Origin: Natrinema longum
Lineage (GTDB): Archaea; Halobacteriota; Halobacteria; Halobacteriales; Natrialbaceae
NCBI RefSeq assembly: GCF_017352095.1
Contig: NZ_CP071463.1
Location: forward strand, 3,038,001 to 3,102,000
Direction: 5' to 3'
DNA: 64,000 nt
Shown: positions 26,365-35,121 of the stretch, piece after piece
How the letters are laid out: the number at the start of each line of letters is the position of its first letter
Numbering within the stretch: position 1 is the first letter of the stretch
The notes under the pieces: generated by a model
The model's input: only the letters and a program-made list of their open reading frames with translations
Databases searched by the model: none
What the model was told of the DNA's origin: nothing
Program-made: the position numbers and the translations under genes

Positions 26365-26630
26365 GAAACCACACGCCACCTTTGCCGACCCACTCAATGT
26401 AGCTCACACAATACGATCCGATATCTACGGCGTAAATACAACGGTCGAGTAGCCGTAGGGATCGTTCCACCGGTCGCCGGTATACTGCCGAACGAAACGA
26501 TTCACACCGATCGTACTCGAGACGCCGTTCCCGGTGGCGACGGACGTCGAGACGCGATCGAGTCGTCGCGGGATGGTGTTCGATAGGTACGTTCAGGAGC
26601 GGTGTCGGGCGTCGCAACGGTTCGGTGCCG

Positions 26631-29492
26631 TCAGTCGTCCTCGGCGGTCGACGTTGCGGCGGGCTGTGACGCCCGTTCGGGTCCCGACGGGTCCCGATCG
26701 GGAGCGGCGAACCGCGTCCAGTAGACGAGGAGCGTCGGGAGGACGATCACGCTCGCGACGAGCGCGTATCCGATCGAGATCGCCGCGATGAGCCCGAAGT
26801 ACTGCAGCGAGGGGAGAAAGGCGAACCCGAGGATGCCGAATCCGCCGGCCGTGGTCGCCGCGCTCCCCAGCAACGCACCGCCAGTCCCGGTTACCGTCCG
26901 TTCGAGGGCGTCACCGATCGTCCCGCCCCGCTCGAGTTCCCGGTGGTACCGTTCGCTCACGTGGACGCTGTAGTCGATTCCGAGCCCGATCGTGAGACTC
27001 GCGATCGTGCCGGTGATGTAGTTGAAGGGGATCTCGAGTAGCCACATCGTCCCGAGGACCCAACAGAGGGTCAGGAGGACGGGAATCAGTGTGACGAGCC
27101 CGAGCGTGGCCGATCCCGCCGTCCGGCGGGAGACGACCACCAGCAGACAGCCGACGACGGCGAGCGTAGCGAGCAGGCTCGTGACGATCGTTTCGACGAT
27201 GGCCCGTTCCGTCTGATAGTTCAGTACGGTTCCCTGCCCGGTGACGGCGGCAGTCACCCCGTCACCGTCGACAGCCGTCGCGGCGGCTCGCGTTTCCGTC
27301 GTCACCGCCTCGCTGGAGGCGTCGCCGGCGGCCGTGACGATCAGTCGAAGTGCCTCGTACTCGCCCTCGTCGGTCCGGTGGATGACCGTTTCGGCGGTCG
27401 CGGAATCGGCGGCGAAGAACTCGTCGTAGAGGGGTGCCAGTCTCGAGTCGGGAACCCCGTCTCCGTCCGTATCCGCATCGTGGAACGTCTCGTTGAACGA
27501 TTCGTTCGTCGCGGCGACCGATTCCATCGCGGTAACCGGGCTCCGGATGGCGGGGGCATCGTTCGGGAGTCGTGCGACGGTCTCGCTCGTCGTCGCCTCC
27601 CGTCCGGCGGTATCGACCCGTTGTAACGTCTCCGAGTCGGTGATCTCGCCCGCGACGAGTATCTGTGCGCGCCTGTCCTGACGGACGAACTCCTCGTTGA
27701 GGGTTTCGATCGTCGCAGCCGCAGTGTACGTACGGGGGGCCACCGAATCGGGAAGTTCGTGGGTCCACTCGGGTTCTTCGGGCAGGAACGCGGCCGTGTC
27801 GAAGCTGGTGTCGACCTGCGTCCCGCCGTAGGCACCGCCCGCACTGAGGACGACTGCGACGACGAGAAGCGCCAACGGTGCCCGATGGGCGATCCGCTTT
27901 CCGATCACGAGTACTGGACGGAGCCGATCGCCCGTCCCGAGAGCGCCTCGGCGACGGTCGATTCCTCGTGTCTCGAGGAAGTTGTCGATCGAGACGGTTA
28001 CGGCTGGGACGAACAGACCGAACACCGCGAGCGCGGCGACGATCCCGATAGCACAGACGATGCCGAACTCCCGAAGCGGACCGATCGGGCCCACGACGTT
28101 CGAGAGGAAGCCGACCGCCGTGGTCAGCGTCACGGTGACGAGTGCGACACCGACGCCGGCGAGGCCGGCGGCCATCCCGGCGTCGGCGTCGAGCGTGCCG
28201 TCGGTTCGTTCCTCCCGATACCGCATGAGGAGGTGGATCGCGTAGTCGATCGACAACGCGATCAGGAGTACGGGAACCGGGACGAATACGAGGGCGAAAT
28301 CGATACCGAGCCAGCCCATCGTGCCGAACGTCCAGACGAGGACGAGCACGATGCCGACGAGTCCGACGACGACGTCGATCGGATCCCGGTAAGCGATCGA
28401 CAGGACCACGAGGACGAACGCGAACGCCAGCGGACCCACGACGGCGAGGCTGTCCGGAGCCGCCGATTCGATCTCGTCCGCGGTCATACCGTTGCCGAAC
28501 ACGGACGCCGATCCCTCGAGTTCCGACTCGCCGATTTCGTCGATCGCTTGCTGGCCGGTGACGATCGATGCCGGGGCGCTGTCCACGGCGACGTACTCGC
28601 CCTCGGTATCCTGGACGACGGCGACGATCGTTCCCGACGCCGTGGGCTCGCCGGGGTCGTACGCGGTCGGCATGAGCGCGAACAACTCGTCGCGACCTTC
28701 GTCCGCGCCGAGTACCCGTTCGATCGTCGCCGCGAGTTCGTCGTCGCTCATCGACTCCACGTGATCGATCTGGGCCGTGAGCGACGGCTCGAGCCCGTCG
28801 TCGAGAGCCGCCCGATCCGCCGCGAGGGAATCGTACTCGTCGCCGAGGACGCCACGCGTTCCCCGTCGATACGCCGTCTCCCGCTCGGACTCCGTCTCGG
28901 CTCGACGCAGCCGCCGGGCGGCCGTCTCGAACGTGTCGGCGTGGTCGTCGGTGAGTTCGACCGGCGTCCGTTCGTCGACGGTCTCGAACTCGGCTTCGAT
29001 GGCAGCGTCCGGATCGGCTTCGAGGCGCTCGAGCGCTCCAGCGAGTTTCGCTTCGGTCGCGTTCAACTCGGCGGCCCGCGACTCGAGTTCCCTTGCACGG
29101 TCCTCGTGGATCGCCGTCGTTGCGATCGCGCTCGGAACGCTGCCGATCGGGTCGTCGTCGACCAGCGTCCGCGAAACGCGGTCGTCCTCGTGGAGCGCCC
29201 GCTGAAACTCGAGGACGGAGACGAGGGACTCGCGCTCGAGGACGTTCCCGCTGTCCTCGTCCGCTTCGACGACCACGTGGGCCGTCGTCGTCTCACCACC
29301 GCGCGTCGCGAAGTTTTCGTCGATGTACTCGAGCGTCTCGCGTTCGTCGGACTCGGTCCGGAACTCGTCCATCGCAGTGTCCTCCTCGAGCGTGGTAGCT
29401 CCGGCACCGAACCCGGCCGTGAGCAACAGTATCGCGACGAGAACGACCCGTCGATTCTCCGTGATCGCTGCTGCAATCGTCTCGACGCTCAT
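26631..29492 (-). CDS. MMPL/RND-family exporter
   Basis: 953 residues with the duplicated RND layout: helix 1 (VVLVAILLLTAGFGAG), a large extracellular domain of about 300 residues, a bundle of helices (SLAVVGPLAFAFVLVVLSIAYRDPIDV ... DYAIHLLMRYREE), a second extracellular domain, and a second bundle (LLATLAVVGCLLVVVSRR ... IDYSVHVSERYHRELE). The paired 'ID/DYAIHL.MRYREE' and 'GIDYSVHVSERYHRE' motifs are typical of archaeal MMPL transporters, proton-driven exporters of lipids or hydrophobic compounds. The promoter carries two TetR-type operators, so it is probably induced by the exported compound. Confidence 0.92.
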   Translation of the reverse strand: MSVETIAAAITENRRVVLVAILLLTAGFGAGATTLEEDTAMDEFRTESDERETLEYIDENFATRGGETTTAHVVVEADEDSGNVLERESLVSVLEFQRALHEDDRVSRTLVDDDPIGSVPSAIATTAIHEDRARELESRAAELNATEAKLAGALERLEADPDAAIEAEFETVDERTPVELTDDHADTFETAARRLRRAETESERETAYRRGTRGVLGDEYDSLAADRAALDDGLEPSLTAQIDHVESMSDDELAATIERVLGADEGRDELFALMPTAYDPGEPTASGTIVAVVQDTEGEYVAVDSAPASIVTGQQAIDEIGESELEGSASVFGNGMTADEIESAAPDSLAVVGPLAFAFVLVVLSIAYRDPIDVVVGLVGIVLVLVWTFGTMGWLGIDFALVFVPVPVLLIALSIDYAIHLLMRYREERTDGTLDADAGMAAGLAGVGVALVTVTLTTAVGFLSNVVGPIGPLREFGIVCAIGIVAALAVFGLFVPAVTVSIDNFLETRGIDRRRGALGTGDRLRPVLVIGKRIAHRAPLALLVVAVVLSAGGAYGGTQVDTSFDTAAFLPEEPEWTHELPDSVAPRTYTAAATIETLNEEFVRQDRRAQILVAGEITDSETLQRVDTAGREATTSETVARLPNDAPAIRSPVTAMESVAATNESFNETFHDADTDGDGVPDSRLAPLYDEFFAADSATAETVIHRTDEGEYEALRLIVTAAGDASSEAVTTETRAAATAVDGDGVTAAVTGQGTVLNYQTERAIVETIVTSLLATLAVVGCLLVVVSRRTAGSATLGLVTLIPVLLTLCWVLGTMWLLEIPFNYITGTIASLTIGLGIDYSVHVSERYHRELERGGTIGDALERTVTGTGGALLGSAATTAGGFGILGFAFLPSLQYFGLIAAISIGYALVASVIVLPTLLVYWTRFAAPDRDPSGPERASQPAATSTAEDD

Positions 29493-29508
29493 CGTGACCA
29501 CGCCACCA

Positions 29509-29546
29509 ACCGAACGTTCGGTATCATAATAAACCGAACGTTCGGT
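29509..29546. promoter_or_regulatory. Twin palindromic operators controlling the MMPL exporter
   Basis: Two perfect copies of the 14-bp palindrome accgaacgttcggt lie at 29509-29522 and 29533-29546, centres 24 bp apart. Between them the minus strand holds tttattatga, the only TATA-like sequence, about 33-41 bases before the exporter ATG. Repressor bound at both sites would bury the TATA box. A related site lies at 29621-29634. Confidence 0.8.
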
Positions 29547-29620
29547 CGGGTAGAAAAAGATGGGGGTTCGTTCCCACGTCGAAACGGGACGGCGAGGCCG
29601 CGGCCTTATTGTACCGGTCG

Positions 29621-29634
29621 ACCGAACAGTCGGT
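29621..29634. promoter_or_regulatory. Third, imperfect operator at the tetR start
   Basis: accgaacagtcggt differs from the perfect operators at two central positions and ends 5 bases before the ATG of the TetR gene. A box ccttatt about 30 bases upstream of that ATG fits a leaderless mRNA. Binding here would block the initiation region, so negative autoregulation is likely. Confidence 0.65.
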
Positions 29635-29638
29635 CAGG

Positions 29639-30280
29639 ATGGATCAGGGAGTGACACCGTTCGACGAGTCGGTCGGCGGGAAGGAAGCGATCTTCGCGGC
29701 CACCTACCGGACGCTCGAGGAAGACGGCTACGCCGACCTCTCGATCAGCCGCGTCGCCGACGAAGCGTCGGTGAGCAAGTCGACCATCTACCACCACTTC
29801 GAGAGCAAAGACGAGCTGTTACTCGAGTTCGCCAACTCGCTGCTCGTGACGTACGCCGACGAACTCGTCTTCGAGACCGGGGAAAACGCCCTCGAGAGTC
29901 TCGCTCGACTCCTCGATCTCGCTGTTCTGGGGGAGACGGCCGACGGTGATCGACTCGAGGACTACGCCTCGAAGACGATCGATCGCGTCATCCTCGAGTT
30001 GCGAACCCAAGCGGTTCACGATCCCGCCTATCGGGAACACTTCGATTCCTTCGATCGAATGGCCCGGAATCGACTCGCCGCCCTGATCGAAGCGGGTATC
30101 GAGGAGGGAACCGTTCGCGAGGTCGACCCCGACGCCGTCGCCGGGATGCTCTACCTCTGTATCGAGGGGGCGCTTCTCCTCGGCAGTACGACCGACGACG
30201 ACGAGTGGATCGCGGGCGTTCGGACGCAACTCGAGCACTATCTCGATGGGCTGGCTCGCGACGACGTCGGCGACGAGTGA
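29639..30280 (+). CDS. TetR/AcrR-family repressor
   Basis: 213 residues. The N-terminal TetR DNA-binding domain is textbook: AIFAATYRTLEEDGYADLSISRVADEASVSKSTIYHHFESKDELLLEFAN. The C-terminal 140 residues form the ligand-binding and dimer domain. It is transcribed divergently from the MMPL exporter across a region with three copies of one palindrome, so it very probably represses both genes until the exporter's substrate binds. ATG 29639 is used; an earlier GTG would overlap the third operator. Confidence 0.93.
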   Translation: MDQGVTPFDESVGGKEAIFAATYRTLEEDGYADLSISRVADEASVSKSTIYHHFESKDELLLEFANSLLVTYADELVFETGENALESLARLLDLAVLGETADGDRLEDYASKTIDRVILELRTQAVHDPAYREHFDSFDRMARNRLAALIEAGIEEGTVREVDPDAVAGMLYLCIEGALLLGSTTDDDEWIAGVRTQLEHYLDGLARDDVGDE

Positions 30281-30419
30281 GGGGCGTGGGAACGACCGGA
30301 CCGCTCGCCGTCTCCACTGCCGGCGTGTCGATCGACGGGCCCCTAGACCGTCCCGTTCCACGGGTAGGTGAGCGAATCGACCGTCAGTATCTTGGCCGTT
30401 CACCCCTACCTGTGGGACG

Positions 30420-30926
30420 ATGACAGTCGACACTGTCGGTCGGTTCGAACGCGCACTCGAGGGACTCGACGTCGAACTCGAGCGCGTTTCGGCTGCCGAT
30501 GCGACCGAGCGGATCGAAACGATCGTCGAGGAGCCGGCCGTCGGTGCGCCGCTCCCCTTCGAGGGCGTCTCGCTTCCCGACGACGTGACGACCGGGCCGA
30601 CGACTGCCGAACTCGAGGCAGCCCGGACGGGCGTTACGCCGGTTGGCTTCGCGATCGCGGAGTACGGAACGGTCGCCATCGAATCGACCGCCGACGGTGC
30701 TGAACCGATCAGTCTCTATCCGGACCGGCACGTCGCGGTCGTCGCCGAAAGCGACGTCGTCCCGGATCTGAGTGCCGGCTTCACCCGTCTCGCCGACGGG
30801 TTCGACGCCGGCCGGGAGAGCGTCGTCTTCGCGACCGGCCGAAGTGCGACGGCCGACATGGGGGATCTCGTCCACGGCGTCCACGGCCCGGGTACCGTCC
30901 GCGTGATCGTCCTGGAGGATCGATAG
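30420..30926 (+). CDS. LutC/LUD-domain protein
   Basis: 168 residues, LUD (LutC/YkgG) domain. Segments such as VTTGPTTAELEAARTGVTPVGFAIAEYGTVAIES, EPISLYPDRHVAVV and GDLVHGVHGPGTVRVIVLEDR fit the family; the last is the usual VHGP.....VI.L end. LUD proteins are subunits of the iron-sulfur L-lactate dehydrogenase (LutABC). Its stop codon directly abuts the ATG of the next gene, a LutB/LutA-like fusion, so the two are co-translated and probably form one complex. Confidence 0.88.
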   Translation: MTVDTVGRFERALEGLDVELERVSAADATERIETIVEEPAVGAPLPFEGVSLPDDVTTGPTTAELEAARTGVTPVGFAIAEYGTVAIESTADGAEPISLYPDRHVAVVAESDVVPDLSAGFTRLADGFDAGRESVVFATGRSATADMGDLVHGVHGPGTVRVIVLEDR

Positions 30927-33227
30927 ATGGCACAGCGCACGCGCTCCCAGCAGGCCGATCGGATCCGACACCTCCTCGAGACCGAAGGCGACGCGATCCA
31001 CGCGCAGACGAGTGCCTCGAACGCGCGCCGCGGTGACGTCTACGACGTGACCGACGACCTCGAGGCGTTACGAACCGACGCGCGAGCGATCAAGGAAGAC
31101 GCCATCGACGATCTCCCCGAACTGATCGAGACCGTCCGCGAGGCGGTCGAGGCAAACGGTGGCACCGTCTACGTCGCTGACGACGCCGCGGACGCGAACG
31201 CGTACGTGGCCGACGTGGTCGAGCAAAACGGGTCGACGGACGCTGCGGACGAGCCGTCGGTCGTCAAATCGAAGTCCATGACGACCGAGGAGATCGACCT
31301 CAACGACGCGCTCGAGGCCGACGGGATCGACGTCACGGAAACCGACCTCGGCGAGTGGGTCCTGCAGGTCGCCGACGACACTCCCTCCCACATCGTCGGC
31401 CCGGCGATGCACCTCTCTCGAGCGGAGATCGCCGACCTGTTCAACGAGCGGTTCGATCCCGACGAGCCCTTCGAGACGGCCGAAGAGCTGACCCGCTTCG
31501 CGCGTGACCACCTCGGCGAGATCATCACGGACGCCGACGTCGGAATCACCGGCGCGAACTTCGTCGTCGCCGACAGCGGGACGATCACGCTGGTCACGAA
31601 CGAGGGCAACGCCCGCAAGTGTGCGGTCACACCCGACACGCACGTCGCGATCGCGGGCGTCGAGAAGCTGATTCCGACGCTGTCGGACCTCGAGCCGTTC
31701 GTCGATCTCATCGCCAAGAGCGCGACGGGCCAGCCGATCTCCCAGTACGTGACGATGCTCACGCCGCCGACGGACTCCCCGACGCTGGAGTTCGATTCGC
31801 CGGACGAGCCGATTACGGCTGGCGGGGGCGGGGGAGCGGCGGGTCCAATCGGAGACCCGGACCGCGAGTTCCACCTCGTCTTGCTCGATAACGGCCGCAT
31901 GGACATGCGCGAGGACGACCAGCTCCGGGAGACGCTGTACTGCATTCGCTGTGGTGCCTGCTCGAACTCCTGTGCGAACTTCCAGTCCGTCGGCGGCCAC
32001 GGCTTCGGCGGCGAGACCTACTCGGGTGGCATCGCTACCGGCTGGGAGGCCGGCGTCCACGGCCAGGACTCCGCAGCCGAGTTCAACGACCTCTGTACCG
32101 GCTGTACGAACTGCGTGGACGCCTGCCCGGTGAAGATCGACATCCCGTGGATCAACACCGTCGTCAGGGATCGGGTCAACCGCAGCGACGAGCCCGAGGC
32201 CTACGACTTCCTCGTCGACGGCCTCACGCCCGACGCCGAGTCGGGCGGGCTCGACCCCGGCAAGCGCTTCTTCGGCAACATCGGCACCGTCGCGAAGGCT
32301 GCCAGCGCGACCGCACCGGTCTCGAACTGGCTGGCCGACGCCGGCCCCGTCCGAGCGGCGCTCGAGCGAACCCTCGGCATCGATCGCCGGCGCGATCTCC
32401 CGACCTTCCGGCGGGAATCGCTCGTCGACTGGTTCGAGAAGCGAGGTGGCTTCGCCGCCTCGAGCCGGCGGGCAGCCCAAGCCGATTCCCGAGACGACGG
32501 AGCCGACGTCGACCGTGAGGTCGTCTGCTACCCGGACGTCTACACGAACTACGTCGACACCGAGCGCGGGAAGGCAGCCGTCCGCGCGCTCGAGGCGTTG
32601 GGCGTCCCGGTCCGCGTGCCGGACCTCCCCGAGAGCGGGCGTGCAGCGCTCTCCCAGGGGATGATCGCGACGGCGGACCGGCAGGCGAGTCGGGTCTACG
32701 CCGCGCTGGCCGAGGACCTCGACGCCGGCCGGGACGTGGTCGTCATCGAACCCTCGGATCTGGCGGCCATGCACCGCGAGTACGAACGCCTGCTGCCCGA
32801 GAGCTCGTACGAACGCCTCCGGGAGGGCAGCTACGAGATCTGCGAGTACGTCTACGGGCTCCTCGAGAACGGGGCCGACCCGTCGGCGCTGTCGACCGGC
32901 GACGGCGCGGAGCCGGTCGCCTATCACTCCCACTGCCAGCAGCGCACGCTCGATCTCGAGGCCCAAACCGTGGCCGTCCTCGAACGGTGTGGCTACGCAC
33001 CCGTGACCTCCGACGCCGAGTGTTGTGGCATGGCCGGTTCCTTCGGCTACAAGCGGGAGTACTACGAACTCAGTATGGACGTCGGCGAACGACTGGCTGG
33101 GCAACTCGAGGGTGCAGACACGGTCGTCGCCTCCGGCACCTCCTGTGGCGACCAGCTCGAGACGCTGCTCGAGCGGGACGTGCCACATCCGATCGAGTTG
33201 CTCGCGCCCGGTCGATATCGGGCGTAA
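30927..33227 (+). CDS. LutB-LutA-like fused iron-sulfur oxidoreductase
   Basis: 766 residues. Residues 1-300 form an LUD domain as in LutB (ITGANFVVADSGTITLVTNEGNARKC). Two 4Fe-4S clusters are ligated by C339-x2-C-x2-C-x3-C (YCIRCGACSNSC) and C390-x2-C-x2-C-x3-CP (CTGCTNCVDACP). The C-terminal 250 residues resemble LutA/GlpC CCG domains: HSHCQQRTL and ECCGMAGSFGYKREY (Cys699-Cys700). The first CCG domain appears degenerate: it starts VCYPDVYTNYVDTERG but lacks its CCG triplet. Together with the LutC-like protein it probably oxidises L-lactate or a related hydroxyacid and passes electrons to the membrane chain. Confidence 0.9.
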   Translation: MAQRTRSQQADRIRHLLETEGDAIHAQTSASNARRGDVYDVTDDLEALRTDARAIKEDAIDDLPELIETVREAVEANGGTVYVADDAADANAYVADVVEQNGSTDAADEPSVVKSKSMTTEEIDLNDALEADGIDVTETDLGEWVLQVADDTPSHIVGPAMHLSRAEIADLFNERFDPDEPFETAEELTRFARDHLGEIITDADVGITGANFVVADSGTITLVTNEGNARKCAVTPDTHVAIAGVEKLIPTLSDLEPFVDLIAKSATGQPISQYVTMLTPPTDSPTLEFDSPDEPITAGGGGGAAGPIGDPDREFHLVLLDNGRMDMREDDQLRETLYCIRCGACSNSCANFQSVGGHGFGGETYSGGIATGWEAGVHGQDSAAEFNDLCTGCTNCVDACPVKIDIPWINTVVRDRVNRSDEPEAYDFLVDGLTPDAESGGLDPGKRFFGNIGTVAKAASATAPVSNWLADAGPVRAALERTLGIDRRRDLPTFRRESLVDWFEKRGGFAASSRRAAQADSRDDGADVDREVVCYPDVYTNYVDTERGKAAVRALEALGVPVRVPDLPESGRAALSQGMIATADRQASRVYAALAEDLDAGRDVVVIEPSDLAAMHREYERLLPESSYERLREGSYEICEYVYGLLENGADPSALSTGDGAEPVAYHSHCQQRTLDLEAQTVAVLERCGYAPVTSDAECCGMAGSFGYKREYYELSMDVGERLAGQLEGADTVVASGTSCGDQLETLLERDVPHPIELLAPGRYRA

Positions 33228-33319
33228 CGGCCGTCGTTCCCCGCGATAAGAGTTCGAGTCCGACTCGCACCGTGTGAACGACCACCAGGATTTTCACTGC
33301 GCCCGTCCTCCGTTCTAGC

Positions 33320-34945
33320 ATGAGCGAGCACGTCACCGAACAGCGACACGGCCACTACATCGGCGGCGAGTGGACGGACGGGACCAGCGCGGGCGGCCGT
33401 CCCGCGAGCGGTCGGACGGAGTCCGCCGAGCGGGACTCCTTCGAGAGCGAGAACCCCGCGACCGGCGAGACGTTGGCGACGTTCCAGCGCGGGACGGCTG
33501 CCGACGTCGACGCGGCCCTCGAGGCCGCAGCGGACGCCTTCGAGGAGTGGCGCGCACTGTCGTATATCGACCGTGCGGAGTACCTCTGGGAAATCTATCA
33601 CGAGCTGCGTGACCGCCACGAGGAGTTAGGAGAGATCGTCTCGAAGGAGTGTGGGAAGGAGATCAGCGAGGGGAAAGCCGACGTCACCGAGGCCTGGCAC
33701 ATGGTCGAGTGGGCGGCGGGCAACGCGCGCCATCCCCACGGCGACGTGGTCCCCTCCGAGGTCGCGGGCAAGGACTCCTCCATGCGCCGCAAACCCCGCG
33801 GCGTCGTCGGCTGTATCACGCCCTGGAACTTCCCGGTCGCGATCCCCTTCTGGCACATGGCCATCGCGCTGGTCGAGGGGAACACGGTCGTCTGGAAACC
33901 GGCCGAACAGACGCCCTGGTGTGGTCAGATCATCGCCGAGATGTTCGAGGACGCCGGAATCCCGGCGGGCGTCTTCAACATGGTACAGGGCTTTGGCGAC
34001 GCGGGCGCGGCCATCACGGACGACGAACGGGTCGACACCGTCCTCTTTACCGGCTCCGCGGAGGTCGGCCACGAAATCGCGGGCAAGGTCGGCGGCGAAC
34101 CCGGCACGCTCGCGGCCTGCGAGATGGGCGGCAAGAACGGGATCGTCGTGACCGAGGAAGCCGACCTGGACCTCGCCGTCCACTCCGCGGTGATGTCGAG
34201 CTTCAAGACGACGGGCCAGCGCTGCGTCTCGAGCGAGCGCCTGATCGTCCACGAGGAGGTCTACGACGAGTTCAAAGCCCGGTTCGTCGACATCGCCGAG
34301 GACGTCACAGTCGGTGATCCGCTCGCGGAAGACACGTTCATGGGCCCGGCGATCGAGGCCGACCACGTCGAGAAGATCCGCCAGCACAACGATCTCGCCC
34401 GGGAGGAGGGTGCGACCGTGCTGGTCGATCGGTTCGAACTCGAGGACAGCGAGATCCCCGACGACCACGAAGACGGGGCGGCTACCGCCGCCGAAGGTGA
34501 GCGTAGCGGAAGCTACGCGAACGGCCACTGGGTCGGCCCGTTCGTCTACGAGATCGACTACGAGTCCGACCTGCGCTGTCTGAACGAGGAGTGTTTCGGC
34601 CCACACGTCGCCCTGATCGAATACGAGGGCGATATCGAGGACGCGGTCGAGATCCACAACGACACCCCCTACGGGCTGGCGGGGGCGATCATCTCGGAGG
34701 ACTACCGGCAGATCAACTACTTCCGGGACCACGCCGACCTCGGCCTCGCGTACGCGAACCTGCCGTGTATCGGTGCCGAAGTGCAGTTGCCCTTCGGCGG
34801 CGTCAAGAAGTCCGGCAACGGCTACCCGAGCGCTCGGGAGGCCATCGAAGCCGTCACCGAACGTACCGCCTGGACGACGAACAACTCGAAGGACATCGAG
34901 ATGGCACAGGGGTTGTCGGCCGACATCAAGACATCCGAGGACTGA
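33320..34945 (+). CDS. Aldehyde dehydrogenase (NAD(P)-dependent)
   Basis: 541 residues. Catalytic Cys in TTGQRCVSSERL, general-base Glu in LAACEMGGKNG, cofactor regions ITPWNFPVAIPFWH, VVWKPAEQTP and FTGSAEVGHEIA. Two low-complexity acidic or serine-rich inserts (near residues 25-45 and 375-400) make it longer than the usual ~500. It lies 92 bases after the lactate-oxidase-type genes on the same strand. Inference: it could oxidise lactaldehyde to the lactate used by its neighbours; similarity to 2-aminoadipate-semialdehyde-type dehydrogenases leaves other substrates open. Confidence 0.9.
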   Translation: MSEHVTEQRHGHYIGGEWTDGTSAGGRPASGRTESAERDSFESENPATGETLATFQRGTAADVDAALEAAADAFEEWRALSYIDRAEYLWEIYHELRDRHEELGEIVSKECGKEISEGKADVTEAWHMVEWAAGNARHPHGDVVPSEVAGKDSSMRRKPRGVVGCITPWNFPVAIPFWHMAIALVEGNTVVWKPAEQTPWCGQIIAEMFEDAGIPAGVFNMVQGFGDAGAAITDDERVDTVLFTGSAEVGHEIAGKVGGEPGTLAACEMGGKNGIVVTEEADLDLAVHSAVMSSFKTTGQRCVSSERLIVHEEVYDEFKARFVDIAEDVTVGDPLAEDTFMGPAIEADHVEKIRQHNDLAREEGATVLVDRFELEDSEIPDDHEDGAATAAEGERSGSYANGHWVGPFVYEIDYESDLRCLNEECFGPHVALIEYEGDIEDAVEIHNDTPYGLAGAIISEDYRQINYFRDHADLGLAYANLPCIGAEVQLPFGGVKKSGNGYPSAREAIEAVTERTAWTTNNSKDIEMAQGLSADIKTSED

Positions 34946-35121
34946 TACGATAGTAGTCGGCGAGACTCGACCCGGCCCACGCACGGTTCCGCGGGCCGCT
35001 GTCCGCCGTCAGTACTGCTCTCCATCGTTCCAGCGGCCGTTAGCATAAGCAGTACCTCTCGCTCTCAGTGTTCATTGGCAAACGAACCGCTTATCCGACG
35101 ATTCGTGGAAGGGGCGAGTAC

